DNA of 34,424 nucleotides. Source: Alphaproteobacteria bacterium (GTDB lineage: Bacteria > Pseudomonadota > Alphaproteobacteria > Micavibrionales > Micavibrionaceae). The DNA is taken from positions 1-34,424 of the forward strand of contig RZZS01000024.1 in NCBI GenBank assembly GCA_009929775.1. Direction: 5' to 3'. Below the pieces are notes generated by a model. That model made no database searches. It saw only the letters and a program-made list of their open reading frames with translations, and had not been told where the DNA came from. This document shows positions 1 through 9,158 of the stretch, piece after piece; position 1 is the stretch's first letter; every line of letters starts with the position of its first letter. The translations under genes and the position numbers were made by a program.

Positions 1-28
1 CCATTACAATATACAGAGACGAGAACAG

Positions 29-574
29 ATGCGCGTTCACACCCCCCCTTTCCGCACGGTTGCCCTGCTCGGCAGCGCTGCTTGCCTGATGTCCGTGGCC
101 GCTTGCGGCGGCGTCGAGCGGGAAGCGAAGTACCCTACCGGTGCCGACCGTTCCCTGACCAAAGACATCTACTCGGAACCGGAGAGCATTTTCGGTCCCG
201 AAGGTATCCGCTTCCTCGGCGGCAAGGATAAAAAGGACAATGGCGAGGACGGAATCGGCGTCAACGCTTATCTGTGGCGCGCCGCGCTCGATACCGTTTC
301 CTTTATGCCGCTCGAGAGCGCCGATCCGTTCGGCGGAGCAATCATTACCGAATGGTACTCGCCCCCGGAAACACCGGACGAACGCTTCAAGGTCAACGCT
401 TTCATCCTGAGCCGCGAACTGAAGTCGGACGGACTGCGGGTGCGCGTCTTCCGTCAGGTGAAAAAGAGCGGCGACTGGAAAGACGCCGAAGTCGCGAACG
501 ACACGGCGACAAAGCTTGAAGACTCCATCCTGGCTCGCGCCCGCGAACTGCGCGTCGCCGGACTGGGAGGCTAG
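29..574 (+). CDS. DUF3576-type outer-membrane lipoprotein
   Basis: A 181-residue predicted lipoprotein. The N-terminus has a basic start, a hydrophobic core and a lipobox VAAC with the acylated cysteine at residue 26, so signal peptidase II processing is expected. The rest is a compact soluble domain (for example IGVNAYLWRAALDT near residue 77 and DPFGGAIITEWYSPP near 100) like the DUF3576 family, which typically sits just upstream of leuS in alphaproteobacteria. The molecular function of that family is not established. It is followed after 4 nt by the next small gene, which suggests co-transcription with leuS. The ATG is preceded only by a weak purine-rich stretch (gagacgagaac). Family call by eye; lipoprotein status is well supported. 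Confidence 0.85.
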   Translation: MRVHTPPFRTVALLGSAACLMSVAACGGVEREAKYPTGADRSLTKDIYSEPESIFGPEGIRFLGGKDKKDNGEDGIGVNAYLWRAALDTVSFMPLESADPFGGAIITEWYSPPETPDERFKVNAFILSRELKSDGLRVRVFRQVKKSGDWKDAEVANDTATKLEDSILARARELRVAGLGG

Positions 575-578
575 AACC

Positions 579-923
579 GTGGCGGATACGAAAAGCGCGG
601 AGACCTCCTCGATCCTGCCGCAGGACCCGGACGAAGCGGCAAGGCTGATGATCCGTATCACTGATGAGCTTTCGGCACTGCTTCAGCGGGAAGCAGACGC
701 CGTCGCGATGCAGGATATCATGGCGCTGACACTGTGCGGAAACGAGAAGGAAAAGGCGGCTGACATCTACGCTCGGGCTGCGAAGGAGCTTCAGGACCGG
801 ATTCCACAGTTCAAGGGAAGAATCGGGACGGATCTCCTCAATCGTCTTGAGGACGCCCAGATAACTCTCGGCGAAGTTTCGCGGGCCAACCTCGAAACTC
901 TCAATAAATATCACAAAGCCTGA
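579..923 (+). CDS. Small helical protein of unknown function (FlgN-like appearance)
   Basis: Predicted 114-residue soluble protein starting at GTG 579. The start is chosen because a Shine–Dalgarno-like gggagg lies 8 nt upstream (565–570) and because it clears the previous stop codon; an in-frame ATG at 516 would overlap the lipoprotein gene by about 60 nt. The protein is almost entirely helical, with heptad-like spacing of leucines ([16 protein letters not shown], residues about 25–40, and [20 protein letters not shown] near the C-terminus). This resembles FlgN-type flagellar chaperones, but the similarity is to a general coiled-coil pattern and no flagellar genes lie nearby. Its place between a DUF3576 lipoprotein and leuS suggests a conserved housekeeping neighbour. 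Function unassigned. Confidence 0.7.
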   Translation: MADTKSAETSSILPQDPDEAARLMIRITDELSALLQREADAVAMQDIMALTLCGNEKEKAADIYARAAKELQDRIPQFKGRIGTDLLNRLEDAQITLGEVSRANLETLNKYHKA

Positions 924-972
924 CGCGCCTGAATCAGGATCGGCGGCACGTCACAAACGAAACGGTTACAAG

Positions 973-3543
973 ATGGCTGAACGTTACAACATAAACGAAA
1001 CAGAAAAAAAGTGGCGGTCGGTCTGGGACGAGCGCCAGAGCTTCAAGGTCACCGAAGACCGCACGAAGGACAAATACTACGTCCTTGAAATGTTCCCCTA
1101 TCCGTCGGGGCGTATCCACGTCGGCCACGTCCGCAACTATACGCTCGGCGACGTCGTCGCCCGTTACCGCAAGGCGAAGGGTTATAACGTCATCCACCCG
1201 ATGGGCTGGGACGCGTTCGGCCTGCCCGCCGAGAACGCCGCGATTGAGCGCGGGCTGCACCCCGGCGCGTGGACCCGATCGAACATCGTTCAGATGAAGG
1301 ATCAGCTCAAATCCATGGGTTTGTCGATCGACTGGGAGCGCGAAGTCGCGACCTGCGAGCCGGACTACTACCGCCACGAACAGAAAATGTTCCTCGATTT
1401 TCTGAAAGCGGGCCTCGCTTATCGCAAGGAGTCAATGGTCAACTGGGACCCGGTGGATAACACCGTGCTCGCGAACGAGCAGGTCATTGACGGCAAGGGC
1501 TGGCGCACCGGCGCACCGGTCGAGCGTCGCCGACTTTCGCAATGGTTCCTGAAGATCACGCACTACGCCGACGACCTGCTGGGAGGGCTTTCCACGCTCG
1601 AACGCTGGCCGGAAAAAGTCCGCATCATGCAGGAAAACTGGATCGGCAAATCGGTCGGCTTGCAGTTTAAGTGGAACGTGCAAGGCGCGAACGAAACGAT
1701 TGAAGTCTTCACAACGCGACCCGACACGCTATTCGGCGCAGCCTTCCTCGCACTAGCCCCCGATCACCCGATGAGCGAAAAGCTCGCGGGTGGCAAAGAG
1801 GGCTTTGCCGAGTTCAGACGCAAGTGCCAGGCGCAAGGCACATCCGAAGCCGCCATCGAACAGGGCGAAAAGTTCGGTTTCGACACCGGCTATACGGCGA
1901 CGCACCCGCTTCTGGGGCGCGAGGTGCCGGTCTACGTCGCAAACTTCATCCTCATGGATTACGGCACGGGCGCGGTCTTTGGCGTTCCCGCTCACGACCA
2001 GCGCGACCTTGACTTCGCCCGCAAATACAATCTTCCGGTTCGGCCTGTTGTCATTCCCGAAGGCGCAGACCCCGCGAGCTTTGAGATCGGCAAGGAAGCC
2101 TATGTCGGCCCCGGACGTCTGGCAAATTCGCAATTCATCAACGGGCTGAGTGTCGATGACGCGAAGGCGGACATCATCCGGCGCTGCGAAGAGGCCGGAA
2201 CCGGCTTTGGCACGACGCAGTATCGCCTCCGCGACTGGGGCATTTCGCGCCAGCGCTACTGGGGTTGCCCGATCCCGATTGTCCATTGCGGGAATTGCGG
2301 CGTCGTTCCCGTTCCGGAGGACCAGCTTCCGGTTACGCTGCCTGACGACGTCACGTTCGACAAACCCGGCAACCCGCTCGAGCGCCACCCGACATGGAAA
2401 CACGTTAAATGCCCGACATGCGGCAAAGATGCGCGGCGCGAGACCGACACGTTCGATACCTTCTTCGAGTCGAGCTGGTACTTCGCCCGCTATTGCGACG
2501 CGCAGAACCCGAACGCCGCTTTCGGCAAGGAGAAGGCTGAATACTGGCTGCCGGTCGATCAATATATCGGCGGGGTCGAGCATGCGGTACTGCATCTTCT
2601 GTACTCGCGCTTTTTCACGCGCGCGCTGCGGGACTGCGGCTACCTCGACATTGCCGAGCCGTTCGCTGGGCTGTTCACCCAGGGCATGGTCACGCATGAA
2701 ACCTATCAGGATCAGGCCGGAAAATGGCTCTACCCGACGGAAATTGAAAAGACCGCCGATGGCAAGGTCATCAAGGTGGATGACAGGAGCCCGGTCACGG
2801 TCGGCCCGTCGATCAAAATGTCGAAATCCAAGAAGAACACCATCGACCCGCAGGATATTCTCGATACGTACGGCGCGGACGCAACGCGCCTGTTTATCCT
2901 GTCAGACTCACCGCCCGAGCGCGATCTCGAATGGACCGAAGCCGGTGTCGAGGGCGCGTGGAAGTTTGTTAACCGCCTCCACCGCGCAGTCACCGAAAAC
3001 GCCGATGGTTTCGCCGCCAAGGATGCGCCCAAACCGGCAACCTTTGGCGAAAATGCCACTCGGCTTCGTCAGGCCGCCCACCGCGCGATTGCGGGCGTTG
3101 CGACCGACGTCGAAAACTTCCATATGAACAAGGCGGTCGCGCGCGTACGCGAGCTTGCCAACGCCCTGTTTGCCTTCACGGCCGCGACCGACGACGAACG
3201 CTGGGCGCTGCGCGAAGGGTACGAGTCGCTGGTTCGCATCATCAACCCGATGACCCCGCACCTTGCCGAAGAGCTGTGGTCCGAACTCGGGCACACGACA
3301 CCCCTCGTCGAAACGCCCTGGCCGCAGGCCGAGGAGGCCCTGCTCGTCTCGAACACCGTAACCCTCGGCGTACAGGTGAACGGCAAGCTGCGCGCGTCGA
3401 TCACACTGGCCAAGGATGCCGACCAGAAGGTCGCCGAAAGCGCCGCCATGGAAGACGCCAACGTCCAGCGGGCCATCGAGGGCAAACAGGTTCGCAAGGT
3501 CATCGTCGTACCGAACAGGATCGTCAATGTCGTCGTTTCATAG
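973..3543 (+). CDS. leuS: Leucyl-tRNA synthetase
   Basis: Class I aminoacyl-tRNA synthetase that charges tRNA-Leu with leucine in the cytoplasm. At 856 residues it is full length for a bacterial LeuRS. The HIGH-type signature is HVGH at residues 49–52 within [20 protein letters not shown], and the KMSKS loop is intact at 615–619 (IKMSKSKKN). The CP1 editing domain lies between, with the threonine-rich [12 protein letters not shown] motif near residue 246 and the [12 protein letters not shown] segment near 332. A zinc-binding-like knuckle (HCGNCG…CPTCGK) is present around residues 437–485. The C-terminal anticodon-binding region follows. It overlaps the lptE start by 17 nt, indicating translational coupling. 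Confidence 0.99.
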   Translation: MAERYNINETEKKWRSVWDERQSFKVTEDRTKDKYYVLEMFPYPSGRIHVGHVRNYTLGDVVARYRKAKGYNVIHPMGWDAFGLPAENAAIERGLHPGAWTRSNIVQMKDQLKSMGLSIDWEREVATCEPDYYRHEQKMFLDFLKAGLAYRKESMVNWDPVDNTVLANEQVIDGKGWRTGAPVERRRLSQWFLKITHYADDLLGGLSTLERWPEKVRIMQENWIGKSVGLQFKWNVQGANETIEVFTTRPDTLFGAAFLALAPDHPMSEKLAGGKEGFAEFRRKCQAQGTSEAAIEQGEKFGFDTGYTATHPLLGREVPVYVANFILMDYGTGAVFGVPAHDQRDLDFARKYNLPVRPVVIPEGADPASFEIGKEAYVGPGRLANSQFINGLSVDDAKADIIRRCEEAGTGFGTTQYRLRDWGISRQRYWGCPIPIVHCGNCGVVPVPEDQLPVTLPDDVTFDKPGNPLERHPTWKHVKCPTCGKDARRETDTFDTFFESSWYFARYCDAQNPNAAFGKEKAEYWLPVDQYIGGVEHAVLHLLYSRFFTRALRDCGYLDIAEPFAGLFTQGMVTHETYQDQAGKWLYPTEIEKTADGKVIKVDDRSPVTVGPSIKMSKSKKNTIDPQDILDTYGADATRLFILSDSPPERDLEWTEAGVEGAWKFVNRLHRAVTENADGFAAKDAPKPATFGENATRLRQAAHRAIAGVATDVENFHMNKAVARVRELANALFAFTAATDDERWALREGYESLVRIINPMTPHLAEELWSELGHTTPLVETPWPQAEEALLVSNTVTLGVQVNGKLRASITLAKDADQKVAESAAMEDANVQRAIEGKQVRKVIVVPNRIVNVVVS

Positions 3544-4048
3544 TCCTTTCCTCCTGATCGCCGGTGTCGCACTGCTCGGCGTCTCCGGGTGCGGGTTTTC
3601 GCCGTTATATCGAAGCTCCAGCGAGGAAGGCGACCGGTCCAGCGCCGTCGACCTTCTCTCCCGCACCGAGATTGCCATGATCCCGGACCGGAATGGGGTT
3701 TATCTGCGCAACCGGCTGATCGACCGGTTCTATCTCAATGGTCGTCCTGCCGACCCGGTCTTTACCATCCAGATTGCACGAATCGAGGAACAGGTCACCG
3801 ATCTCGACATCACAAAAAGCTCCGACGCGACGCGCGGGCAGCTCAAGCTCAATACCGCCTTCAGATTGCAGGACGATGCGGGGAATGTGTTGCTGGACCG
3901 TTCAGTCAGCGCGGTTACGAGTTACAACATCCTCGCCGGAGAGTTTACGAACCGCGTTTCGGAAGAATCCGCCCGGCGCAACGCCCTGGACGATCTGGCC
4001 CGGCAGATCGAAAGCCTTGTTGTCCTGTACTTGAACCGGACTCGTTGA
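3527..4048 (+). CDS. lptE: LPS-assembly lipoprotein LptE
   Basis: Outer-membrane lipoprotein that plugs the LptD barrel during delivery of lipopolysaccharide to the cell surface. The start at ATG 3527 lies inside the end of leuS (17-nt overlap) and gives a clean lipoprotein leader, [22 protein letters not shown], with the lipidated cysteine at residue 22 followed by GFSPLY, the typical LptE mature N-terminus. The 173-residue size fits the family. Positions 3416–3526 are also open in this frame but only shadow leuS. Downstream in the same direction are the ligase homologue and holA. In many alphaproteobacteria leuS–lptE–holA are adjacent, so the intervening gene here is unusual. Confidence 0.93.
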   Translation: MSSFHSPFLLIAGVALLGVSGCGFSPLYRSSSEEGDRSSAVDLLSRTEIAMIPDRNGVYLRNRLIDRFYLNGRPADPVFTIQIARIEEQVTDLDITKSSDATRGQLKLNTAFRLQDDAGNVLLDRSVSAVTSYNILAGEFTNRVSEESARRNALDDLARQIESLVVLYLNRTR

Positions 4049-4113
4049 GACGACTCTTTTCCTGCGTCATTTCTCTTCTACCTCTGTTCAAGTGGGCTAT
4101 TGGGAGAGGACGC

Positions 4114-5544
4114 ATGTCCGAAGTGAACGGCCGGGATTTCCGCCTTGTCAGGACTGTCAGCGATGTGTTGCCGCTCTACGAAGGCGCGGGAGAGGCAAAC
4201 GTGCGCTGCGGTGCCGAGCTCGAGCTCTGCTTTTTCGATCCGGTGACGCTGCGCCCCATGAACTCGGCCCAAAACGAACAGCTTCGCGCGCTCGCTCCCT
4301 TTGATGTCCATCAGGAGCCCGGTGCAGACACGCTTGAGGTTCTCAGCGCTCCGCAAACCCTCGACGACGGCCGCCGGGTGCTCGCCGAAATCGGAGAAAA
4401 AGCAGCCTTCCTCACCGGAACAGCCCGCTCGCTGGGTCTGAAGCGCTGCTATTTTGAGTTCCTTCCGCACGTACGGCCCGAAACCCTGCTCGCCGATGTC
4501 GTCGCCGCACCGCGCTATCAGGCGTTTTTCGTCCCGGTTCGCCCGGACATGGCCGACATCGCGGCCTATTTCGTCCAATCGAAATCCGCGCAGATTTCAG
4601 TTAGCTACAGCGACCTCGACCATATGCTGGCGAATGTGCGGCGTTTGTATTGTCTTGCGCCGTTCCTCTTCATGCTTTGTGACAATAGTCCGCCGTTCAT
4701 GAATGGCGATCCTGCGCCCGTCAATCATCTTCCGGGCATGGCTCTGCGGTCTGCGCTTGGCAATCGGGGCGGAATTCCCCCGTACCTCTTCACGGCAGCC
4801 ACCGGGGAGGATTATGTTCGCGCCCATATCGAGCACGTCCTGCGCGGCCCGATGTTCGCGTACTATGACTGCAACGGGAGCCTCGTCCGTCTCCCGGACG
4901 GACAATTCACCAGCTTCGAATCGCTTCGGTTCGAGGGGCTGAACACGGCGGCCAACTATTTTCTTGCCGAGAGCACGCTTTGGCCGGACGTCAAGATTGC
5001 CGCGCTGCGGGATGACAGTGGCAACGTGAACGGCCACCGGTTCGAGGCCCGCATGTTCGGCTCAGGCAGCCACCAGACCGCAACCGCGCTTGCCATCGTT
5101 GGCGGCCTCGCGTGCCTGCCCGCCTTCGCAGGCAGCGTCGAACGTCTGCTCAAGGAGTACGGGTTTGCCTGCGACCAGCCTGCCGCAACCCGCGGCCTTC
5201 TTGGGGACAGCTACCACGCGGCTCGCATGCATGGCGGTCGCTTTTTCGATGTTCCCTTCGGGCTCGGGCGCATGCGGGACTTTGCGGAGCGGTTCGGAGA
5301 TATTCTCGAAGACGCGTACAGCGCTCACCCGCTTGGAGAGGCCATCGCGCCAGCTTTGCGCATCTGCCGGACCGGGCGAAATGACGCCGCCGCAAGCCGG
5401 AGGCACTTCCGGGACCTTCCCTCGGTTCTGGACTTTCTCGCAAATTCCCCGGAGGAAGCCCTCGCCATGGGAAGTTGCGCGGACGTCCTGCTCTCCGACG
5501 TGGAAGCCTCCCGCTGGAAAGTCCCCGGGAAGGCTGCAAATTAG
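4114..5544 (+). CDS. GCS2-type glutamate–cysteine ligase family protein
   Basis: A 476-residue homologue of the GCS2 (plant and alphaproteobacterial type) glutamate–cysteine ligases, which join glutamate to an amine-bearing substrate with ATP; the classical product is gamma-glutamylcysteine, the first step to glutathione. Visible landmarks are CGAELELCF at 32–40 (acidic metal-binding strand), the family core around SAQISVSYSDLDHMLANVRR, the LCDNSPPFMNG segment equivalent to the ‘ANSPF.EG’ motif, RGPMFAYYD, and HRFEARMFGSGSH in place of the usual ‘EmRg.D’ strand. A strong gggagagga ribosome site lies 4 nt before the ATG. Divergence of the late motifs means the substrate could be an amine other than cysteine. 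It sits between lptE and holA, which are normally adjacent. Confidence 0.7.
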   Translation: MSEVNGRDFRLVRTVSDVLPLYEGAGEANVRCGAELELCFFDPVTLRPMNSAQNEQLRALAPFDVHQEPGADTLEVLSAPQTLDDGRRVLAEIGEKAAFLTGTARSLGLKRCYFEFLPHVRPETLLADVVAAPRYQAFFVPVRPDMADIAAYFVQSKSAQISVSYSDLDHMLANVRRLYCLAPFLFMLCDNSPPFMNGDPAPVNHLPGMALRSALGNRGGIPPYLFTAATGEDYVRAHIEHVLRGPMFAYYDCNGSLVRLPDGQFTSFESLRFEGLNTAANYFLAESTLWPDVKIAALRDDSGNVNGHRFEARMFGSGSHQTATALAIVGGLACLPAFAGSVERLLKEYGFACDQPAATRGLLGDSYHAARMHGGRFFDVPFGLGRMRDFAERFGDILEDAYSAHPLGEAIAPALRICRTGRNDAAASRRHFRDLPSVLDFLANSPEEALAMGSCADVLLSDVEASRWKVPGKAAN

Positions 5545-5601
5545 ACGTCCCGCGGGATTCTGCCTTTCACTTTTTCCACGCCGGATATTAAACTGGGCCG
5601 C

Positions 5602-6618
5602 ATGAAAATTCAGCCCCGTCAGATCGAACAGTTTCTGAAGAACCCCGATCCGGCCGTGCGCGCCATTCTCGTCTACGGACCCGACCGCGGGCTGGTGCAG
5701 GAGCGAATTCGAACGCTTGCCCGGCATGTCGTTGAGGATTTTAACGACCCGTTCAATGTCTCGGTACTGTCCGGCACGACAGTTGCGGAGGATGAGGCCC
5801 GCCTCGACGACGAAGCCCGCGCGATCTCGATGATGGGCGGCGCGCGGCTCGTTCGGATCGAGGATGCCGACGAGAAAATCGCCACCGCGATCAAAAATTA
5901 TCTCAAAGGTCCGGCCGACCAGACCCTTGTCCTTATCGAGGCGGGTGAACTGACAACCCGGTCCAACCTTCGAAAGACGTTCGAGAGTGGAAAGAACTGT
6001 GCTGCCCTGCCGTGTTACGTTGAAGATGAGCGGGACCTTGCGACATTGATACGCGGGATCTTCAGCGATAGCGGCTTTCGCATCGCCCCGGACGCCGTCG
6101 CCTATCTCGCTGCAAATCTGCAAGGCGACCGGCGTCGGGTCCGCAACGAAATCGACAAGCTGATGCTCTACATGGGCGAGGATAAGTCCATCGACCTCGA
6201 AGCCGCACAAGCCTGTTGCGGCGAGGCGGGCGAAAGCTCCATCGACACGCTCGTCTACAGCGTTGGCGAGCGGAACGCGGAGGCCGCTCTTGGTGCGCTT
6301 GGCAAACTCATTGAGGAAGGCGTACCCTTCATCGTCGTGCTGCGCGCGCTGCAAACTCATTTCCGCCGCCTGCACCTCGTAAAATCGGTCATCTCGGAGG
6401 GCGGATCGGTCGATGAGGCGATGGCGAGGCTTCAGCCCCCGGTCTTTTTCAAGTTCCAGCAGCCCTTCAAAGGCCAGGCTTCGCGCTGGACTCTCGATAC
6501 GCTTGAAACAATTTTACGGCGCCTCGGGGATGTGGAGGCTCAGTGCAAGCGCACCGGGACCCCCGTTGAAACCCTCTGCGCCCAGACGGTGCTCGGATTG
6601 AGCCGTATGCCGTATTGA
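5602..6618 (+). CDS. holA: DNA polymerase III delta subunit
   Basis: Delta subunit of the clamp loader; it opens the beta sliding clamp during replication. 338 residues, normal length. The N-terminal domain has YGPDRGLVQERIRTL (residues about 25–39) in the position of the ATPase-like fold, which in delta is degenerate and binds no nucleotide. It is followed by the conserved MMGGARLVRIEDAD segment near residue 77 and the middle-domain pattern YLAANLQGDRRRVRNEIDKL near 171–190. The C-terminal collar helices include the VPFIVVLRALQTHFRRL region. It converges on parB with only 10 nt between the stop codons and no visible terminator hairpin, so read-through between the two operons is possible. Confidence 0.95.
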   Translation: MKIQPRQIEQFLKNPDPAVRAILVYGPDRGLVQERIRTLARHVVEDFNDPFNVSVLSGTTVAEDEARLDDEARAISMMGGARLVRIEDADEKIATAIKNYLKGPADQTLVLIEAGELTTRSNLRKTFESGKNCAALPCYVEDERDLATLIRGIFSDSGFRIAPDAVAYLAANLQGDRRRVRNEIDKLMLYMGEDKSIDLEAAQACCGEAGESSIDTLVYSVGERNAEAALGALGKLIEEGVPFIVVLRALQTHFRRLHLVKSVISEGGSVDEAMARLQPPVFFKFQQPFKGQASRWTLDTLETILRRLGDVEAQCKRTGTPVETLCAQTVLGLSRMPY

Positions 6619-6628
6619 AGAGACGATC

Positions 6629-7594
6629 TCAGCCGTGAACCCGGCTTCCGGGATAATGCGACAGACGATGAAGGACCTCATCAAGCTGGTCGAGATTCTG
6701 GAAATCGACCGTCAGTTTTCCGGCCCCCTTCCCCTTCATGGCGATGGTTACCCTCATGCCGAGAACGTTGGAAATCTCATCTTCCAGCGCACGGGTGTCC
6801 GCATCCTTTTCGGGCGCGGCTTTAACCCCGACAGACTTGGTCGACGGCTCACGACCGGCAGCTTCACCAGCTAAAGCTTCCGTCTGTCGAACATTGAGTC
6901 CGCGCGCGACAATTTCCCTCGCAAGCCCCTCCGGATCGGTCGCCGTCACGAGCGCGCGGGCATGGCCACTGCTGAGTTCGCCGACAGAAACCATTTTCCG
7001 AACGCCCGCCGGGAGATTAAGCAGGCGCATCATGTTAGCGACATGGCTGCGACTTTTGCCCACAGCACGGGCGATTTCCTCCTGCGTGCGGTTATGCTGA
7101 TCGACGAGGCGCTTGTAACCTTCTGCCTCCTCGAGCGGATTCAGATCCTCCCTCTGCAAATTCTCGACGAGGGCGATTTCAAGAACCGCCTCGTCCTCAA
7201 GCTCCATAACGACGACCGGAACATCGTGGACCTGCGCGGCCTGCGCGGCTCGCCAGCGTCGCTCGCCAGCGATAATCTGATAGATATCCGGGAACCCTTC
7301 CTTGGCCCGGACGACAAGCGGCTGCAATATGCCGTGACGGCGAATCGATTCGGCCAGCTCCGCCAGCGCGGTGTCGTCGAAATTCCGACGTGGCTGTTTC
7401 GGATTCGGCTCAAGCTGACCGAGCCCTACGACCCTGCGCTGACGGCCCGGCGTATGACCGTTTGAATCGGGTTGCGGGTAAACACCCTCGTCGTCCTCGA
7501 ACAGGGCGTCAAGACCGCGCCCAAGACCTCGACGACGCGTTTTCGGTTCGGAGGCTCCCTCCGCGCCAGGCTTCAGATTCTCGTCATCACTCAT
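6629..7594 (-). CDS. parB: Chromosome-partitioning protein ParB
   Basis: CTP-dependent DNA clamp that loads at parS and spreads on flanking DNA to segregate the replication origin. 321 residues. The N-terminal ParA-stimulating motif is LGRGLDALFEDD at residues 24–35. The CTP-binding core includes NPKQPRRNFDD (64–74), GILQPLVVR (88–96) and the signature GERRWRA (110–116). A helix-turn-helix follows (TQEEIARAVGKSRSHVANMM), and the C-terminal dimerisation tail is leucine-rich. It starts 1 nt after the parA stop, so the two are co-translated. Three perfect parS sites lie 1.3–8 kb away on the same side, as expected for a chromosomal system. Confidence 0.98.
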   Translation of the reverse strand: MSDDENLKPGAEGASEPKTRRRGLGRGLDALFEDDEGVYPQPDSNGHTPGRQRRVVGLGQLEPNPKQPRRNFDDTALAELAESIRRHGILQPLVVRAKEGFPDIYQIIAGERRWRAAQAAQVHDVPVVVMELEDEAVLEIALVENLQREDLNPLEEAEGYKRLVDQHNRTQEEIARAVGKSRSHVANMMRLLNLPAGVRKMVSVGELSSGHARALVTATDPEGLAREIVARGLNVRQTEALAGEAAGREPSTKSVGVKAAPEKDADTRALEDEISNVLGMRVTIAMKGKGAGKLTVDFQNLDQLDEVLHRLSHYPGSRVHG

Positions 7595-7595
7595 A

Positions 7596-8456
7596 TCAGG
7601 CTGCTCTCTGCTGGTTCTTCAGAATGGCTCTTTCACGCTTCAGGACTTCGCTCGCGAGATCGATATATGCCCGCGCACCGGGGCAACTCATGTCGTAAAC
7701 AATCGCGGGAAGGCCAAAACTCGGCGCTTCTGACAGGCGAACGTTGCGCGGGATGACGGTCTTGTAAACCTTGTCGCCGAAGAACTTGCGTACGTCGTCG
7801 GCGACCATCGCGGACAGATTGTTTCGCTTGTCGAACATCGTCAGAACGACGCCATGGATGTCGAGCGCCGGATTGAAATGCGCCCGAATGCGCTCGATTG
7901 TTTTGGACAGGTGGCTCAGCCCCTCAAGGGCGTAGAACTCGCACTGCATCGGAACGAGCACCGAGTCGGCGGCGACCATGGCGTTAAGCGTCAACAGGTT
8001 CAGCGACGGCGGGCAGTCGATGATGACATATTCATACGGCATCTCGACCTTCAGCGAATCTCGCAAACGCCATTCCCGGCGCTTTTCGGTCACGAGCTCG
8101 ATGTCCGCGCCGGACAGATGGATCGAGGAAGGCACGACAGACAACCTCGGCACACGGCAGCCCATCGCTGCGTCTTCCAACAGACATTCATTGAACAAAA
8201 GATCGTACACGCTCTTGACGATCCGGGAGCGGCGAATGCCGAGCCCCGTCGATGCATTTCCCTGCGGATCAAGATCGACGAGCAGGACATTCTTCCCTAC
8301 CGCGGCCATTGCCGTAGCGAGATTGATCGCGGTCGTCGTCTTCCCGACGCCGCCTTTCTGGTTGGCAACCGCCAAAATGCGCGGAACCTGATTAACGACC
8401 TTGCTCGAAGGCCCCGGATTGGCGGGGGCGGGCATGGTGGCGGTCAAGCGCTTCAT
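7596..8456 (-). CDS. parA: Chromosome-partitioning ATPase ParA
   Basis: Deviant-Walker ATPase that forms the nucleoid-bound gradient pulling ParB–parS complexes. The start at 8456 is chosen because a strong caggag ribosome site lies just upstream on the minus strand (about 8463–8468); an in-frame codon at 8537 would add 27 residues with no such site. The resulting 286-residue protein has the deviant Walker A KGGVGKTT at residues 34–41, the LLVDLDPQGNAS motif and the VIIDCPPSLNLLTLNA Walker B region. About 25 residues precede the ParA fold (PAPANPGPSSK), a short basic and proline-rich extension. Operon: parA–parB, with rsmG and mnmG upstream on the same strand. Confidence 0.97.
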   Translation of the reverse strand: MKRLTATMPAPANPGPSSKVVNQVPRILAVANQKGGVGKTTTAINLATAMAAVGKNVLLVDLDPQGNASTGLGIRRSRIVKSVYDLLFNECLLEDAAMGCRVPRLSVVPSSIHLSGADIELVTEKRREWRLRDSLKVEMPYEYVIIDCPPSLNLLTLNAMVAADSVLVPMQCEFYALEGLSHLSKTIERIRAHFNPALDIHGVVLTMFDKRNNLSAMVADDVRKFFGDKVYKTVIPRNVRLSEAPSFGLPAIVYDMSCPGARAYIDLASEVLKRERAILKNQQRAA

Positions 8457-8567
8457 GACGTACTCCTGAAAAGCAGATGCGGGAACAAGGACCCCATAAT
8501 GCGGAATCTTTTGCTTGAGCGTCAAGGCGTTCGGCAAGGCCCTTCAAGCTTATGCACAAAGCGTACG

Positions 8568-9158
8568 TCAGCCTTCGCGGACAAGCGCGCCGACCACGAG
8601 AATCGCCGCCTCCGGGTCCGTCACACTCGGGTGCCGGTCAAGCGTGAATCGCCAGCCCACCCTGGCCTGCGCCACTTCGCTCTCCGCTTGGCGACCTTTC
8701 ATGAAAAAAGCGCTTGCTCGCGGATTCGCGGCGAACACCGGGGCGACCATGTCGCAAAGCCCGGAGAGGGGCGCAAGCGCCCGCGCCGTTAAGATGTCTG
8801 CCGAAAAGCCAGGAATGAGGACGTCCTCGATTCGGCGATTGTGTATCACCACGGCCGCCTGCGTTTCACGTGAAACAGCCTGCAAAAACGCGCACTTTCG
8901 TTGATCCGACTCGATGAGATGAACTTCCAGATCGGGCCGGCAAATCGCAACAACAAGGCCAGGGAACCCTCCGCCGCTCCCGAGATCGACAAGACGTCCG
9001 GGCCCTTCCGGCAGAAGCGGCAACAGCTGCGACGAGTCCAGGATGTGCCGCCGCCACGAATCCTCAAGCGAGGACGGACTGACAAGATTGATCGCCTTCT
9101 GCCACTTGTGCAGCAAAACGTCGTACTGTCGGAGCTTCGCCTGAATGTCAGGCGGCAT
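8568..9158 (-). CDS. rsmG: 16S rRNA (guanine-527-N7)-methyltransferase
   Basis: S-adenosylmethionine-dependent enzyme (GidB) that methylates N7 of G527 in 16S rRNA. The SAM-binding signature [12 protein letters not shown] is clear in the first Rossmann strand, followed by [16 protein letters not shown] and the FMKG motif. The ATG at 9158 gives 196 residues; a TTG at 9179 would add seven residues and deepen the overlap with mnmG to 32 nt, without a better ribosome site. The overlap with mnmG fits a single mRNA. A parS palindrome is embedded in the codons for VSRET (see the separate entry), so this stretch is constrained both as protein and as centromere. Confidence 0.97.
   Translation of the reverse strand: MPPDIQAKLRQYDVLLHKWQKAINLVSPSSLEDSWRRHILDSSQLLPLLPEGPGRLVDLGSGGGFPGLVVAICRPDLEVHLIESDQRKCAFLQAVSRETQAAVVIHNRRIEDVLIPGFSADILTARALAPLSGLCDMVAPVFAANPRASAFFMKGRQAESEVAQARVGWRFTLDRHPSVTDPEAAILVVGALVREG
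8862..8877. other. parS: parS centromere site (inside rsmG)
   Basis: Contains the perfect 14-bp palindrome GTTTCACGTGAAAC (8863–8876), the core of the universal bacterial parS consensus. It lies within the rsmG coding sequence, where the codons read VSRET on the minus strand. ParB from the nearby parAB operon is expected to load here. This position within gidB/rsmG is shared with several other bacterial chromosomes. Confidence 0.96.

Noticed and set aside
1753..2697. Minus-strand open frame of 314 codons opposite leuS
   Set aside because: Shadow of the leuS reading frame; arginine/alanine-rich composition and no family motif.
5062..6375. Minus-strand open frame of 437 codons across the ligase homologue and holA
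   Set aside because: Spans two clearly coding plus-strand genes and has no family signature.
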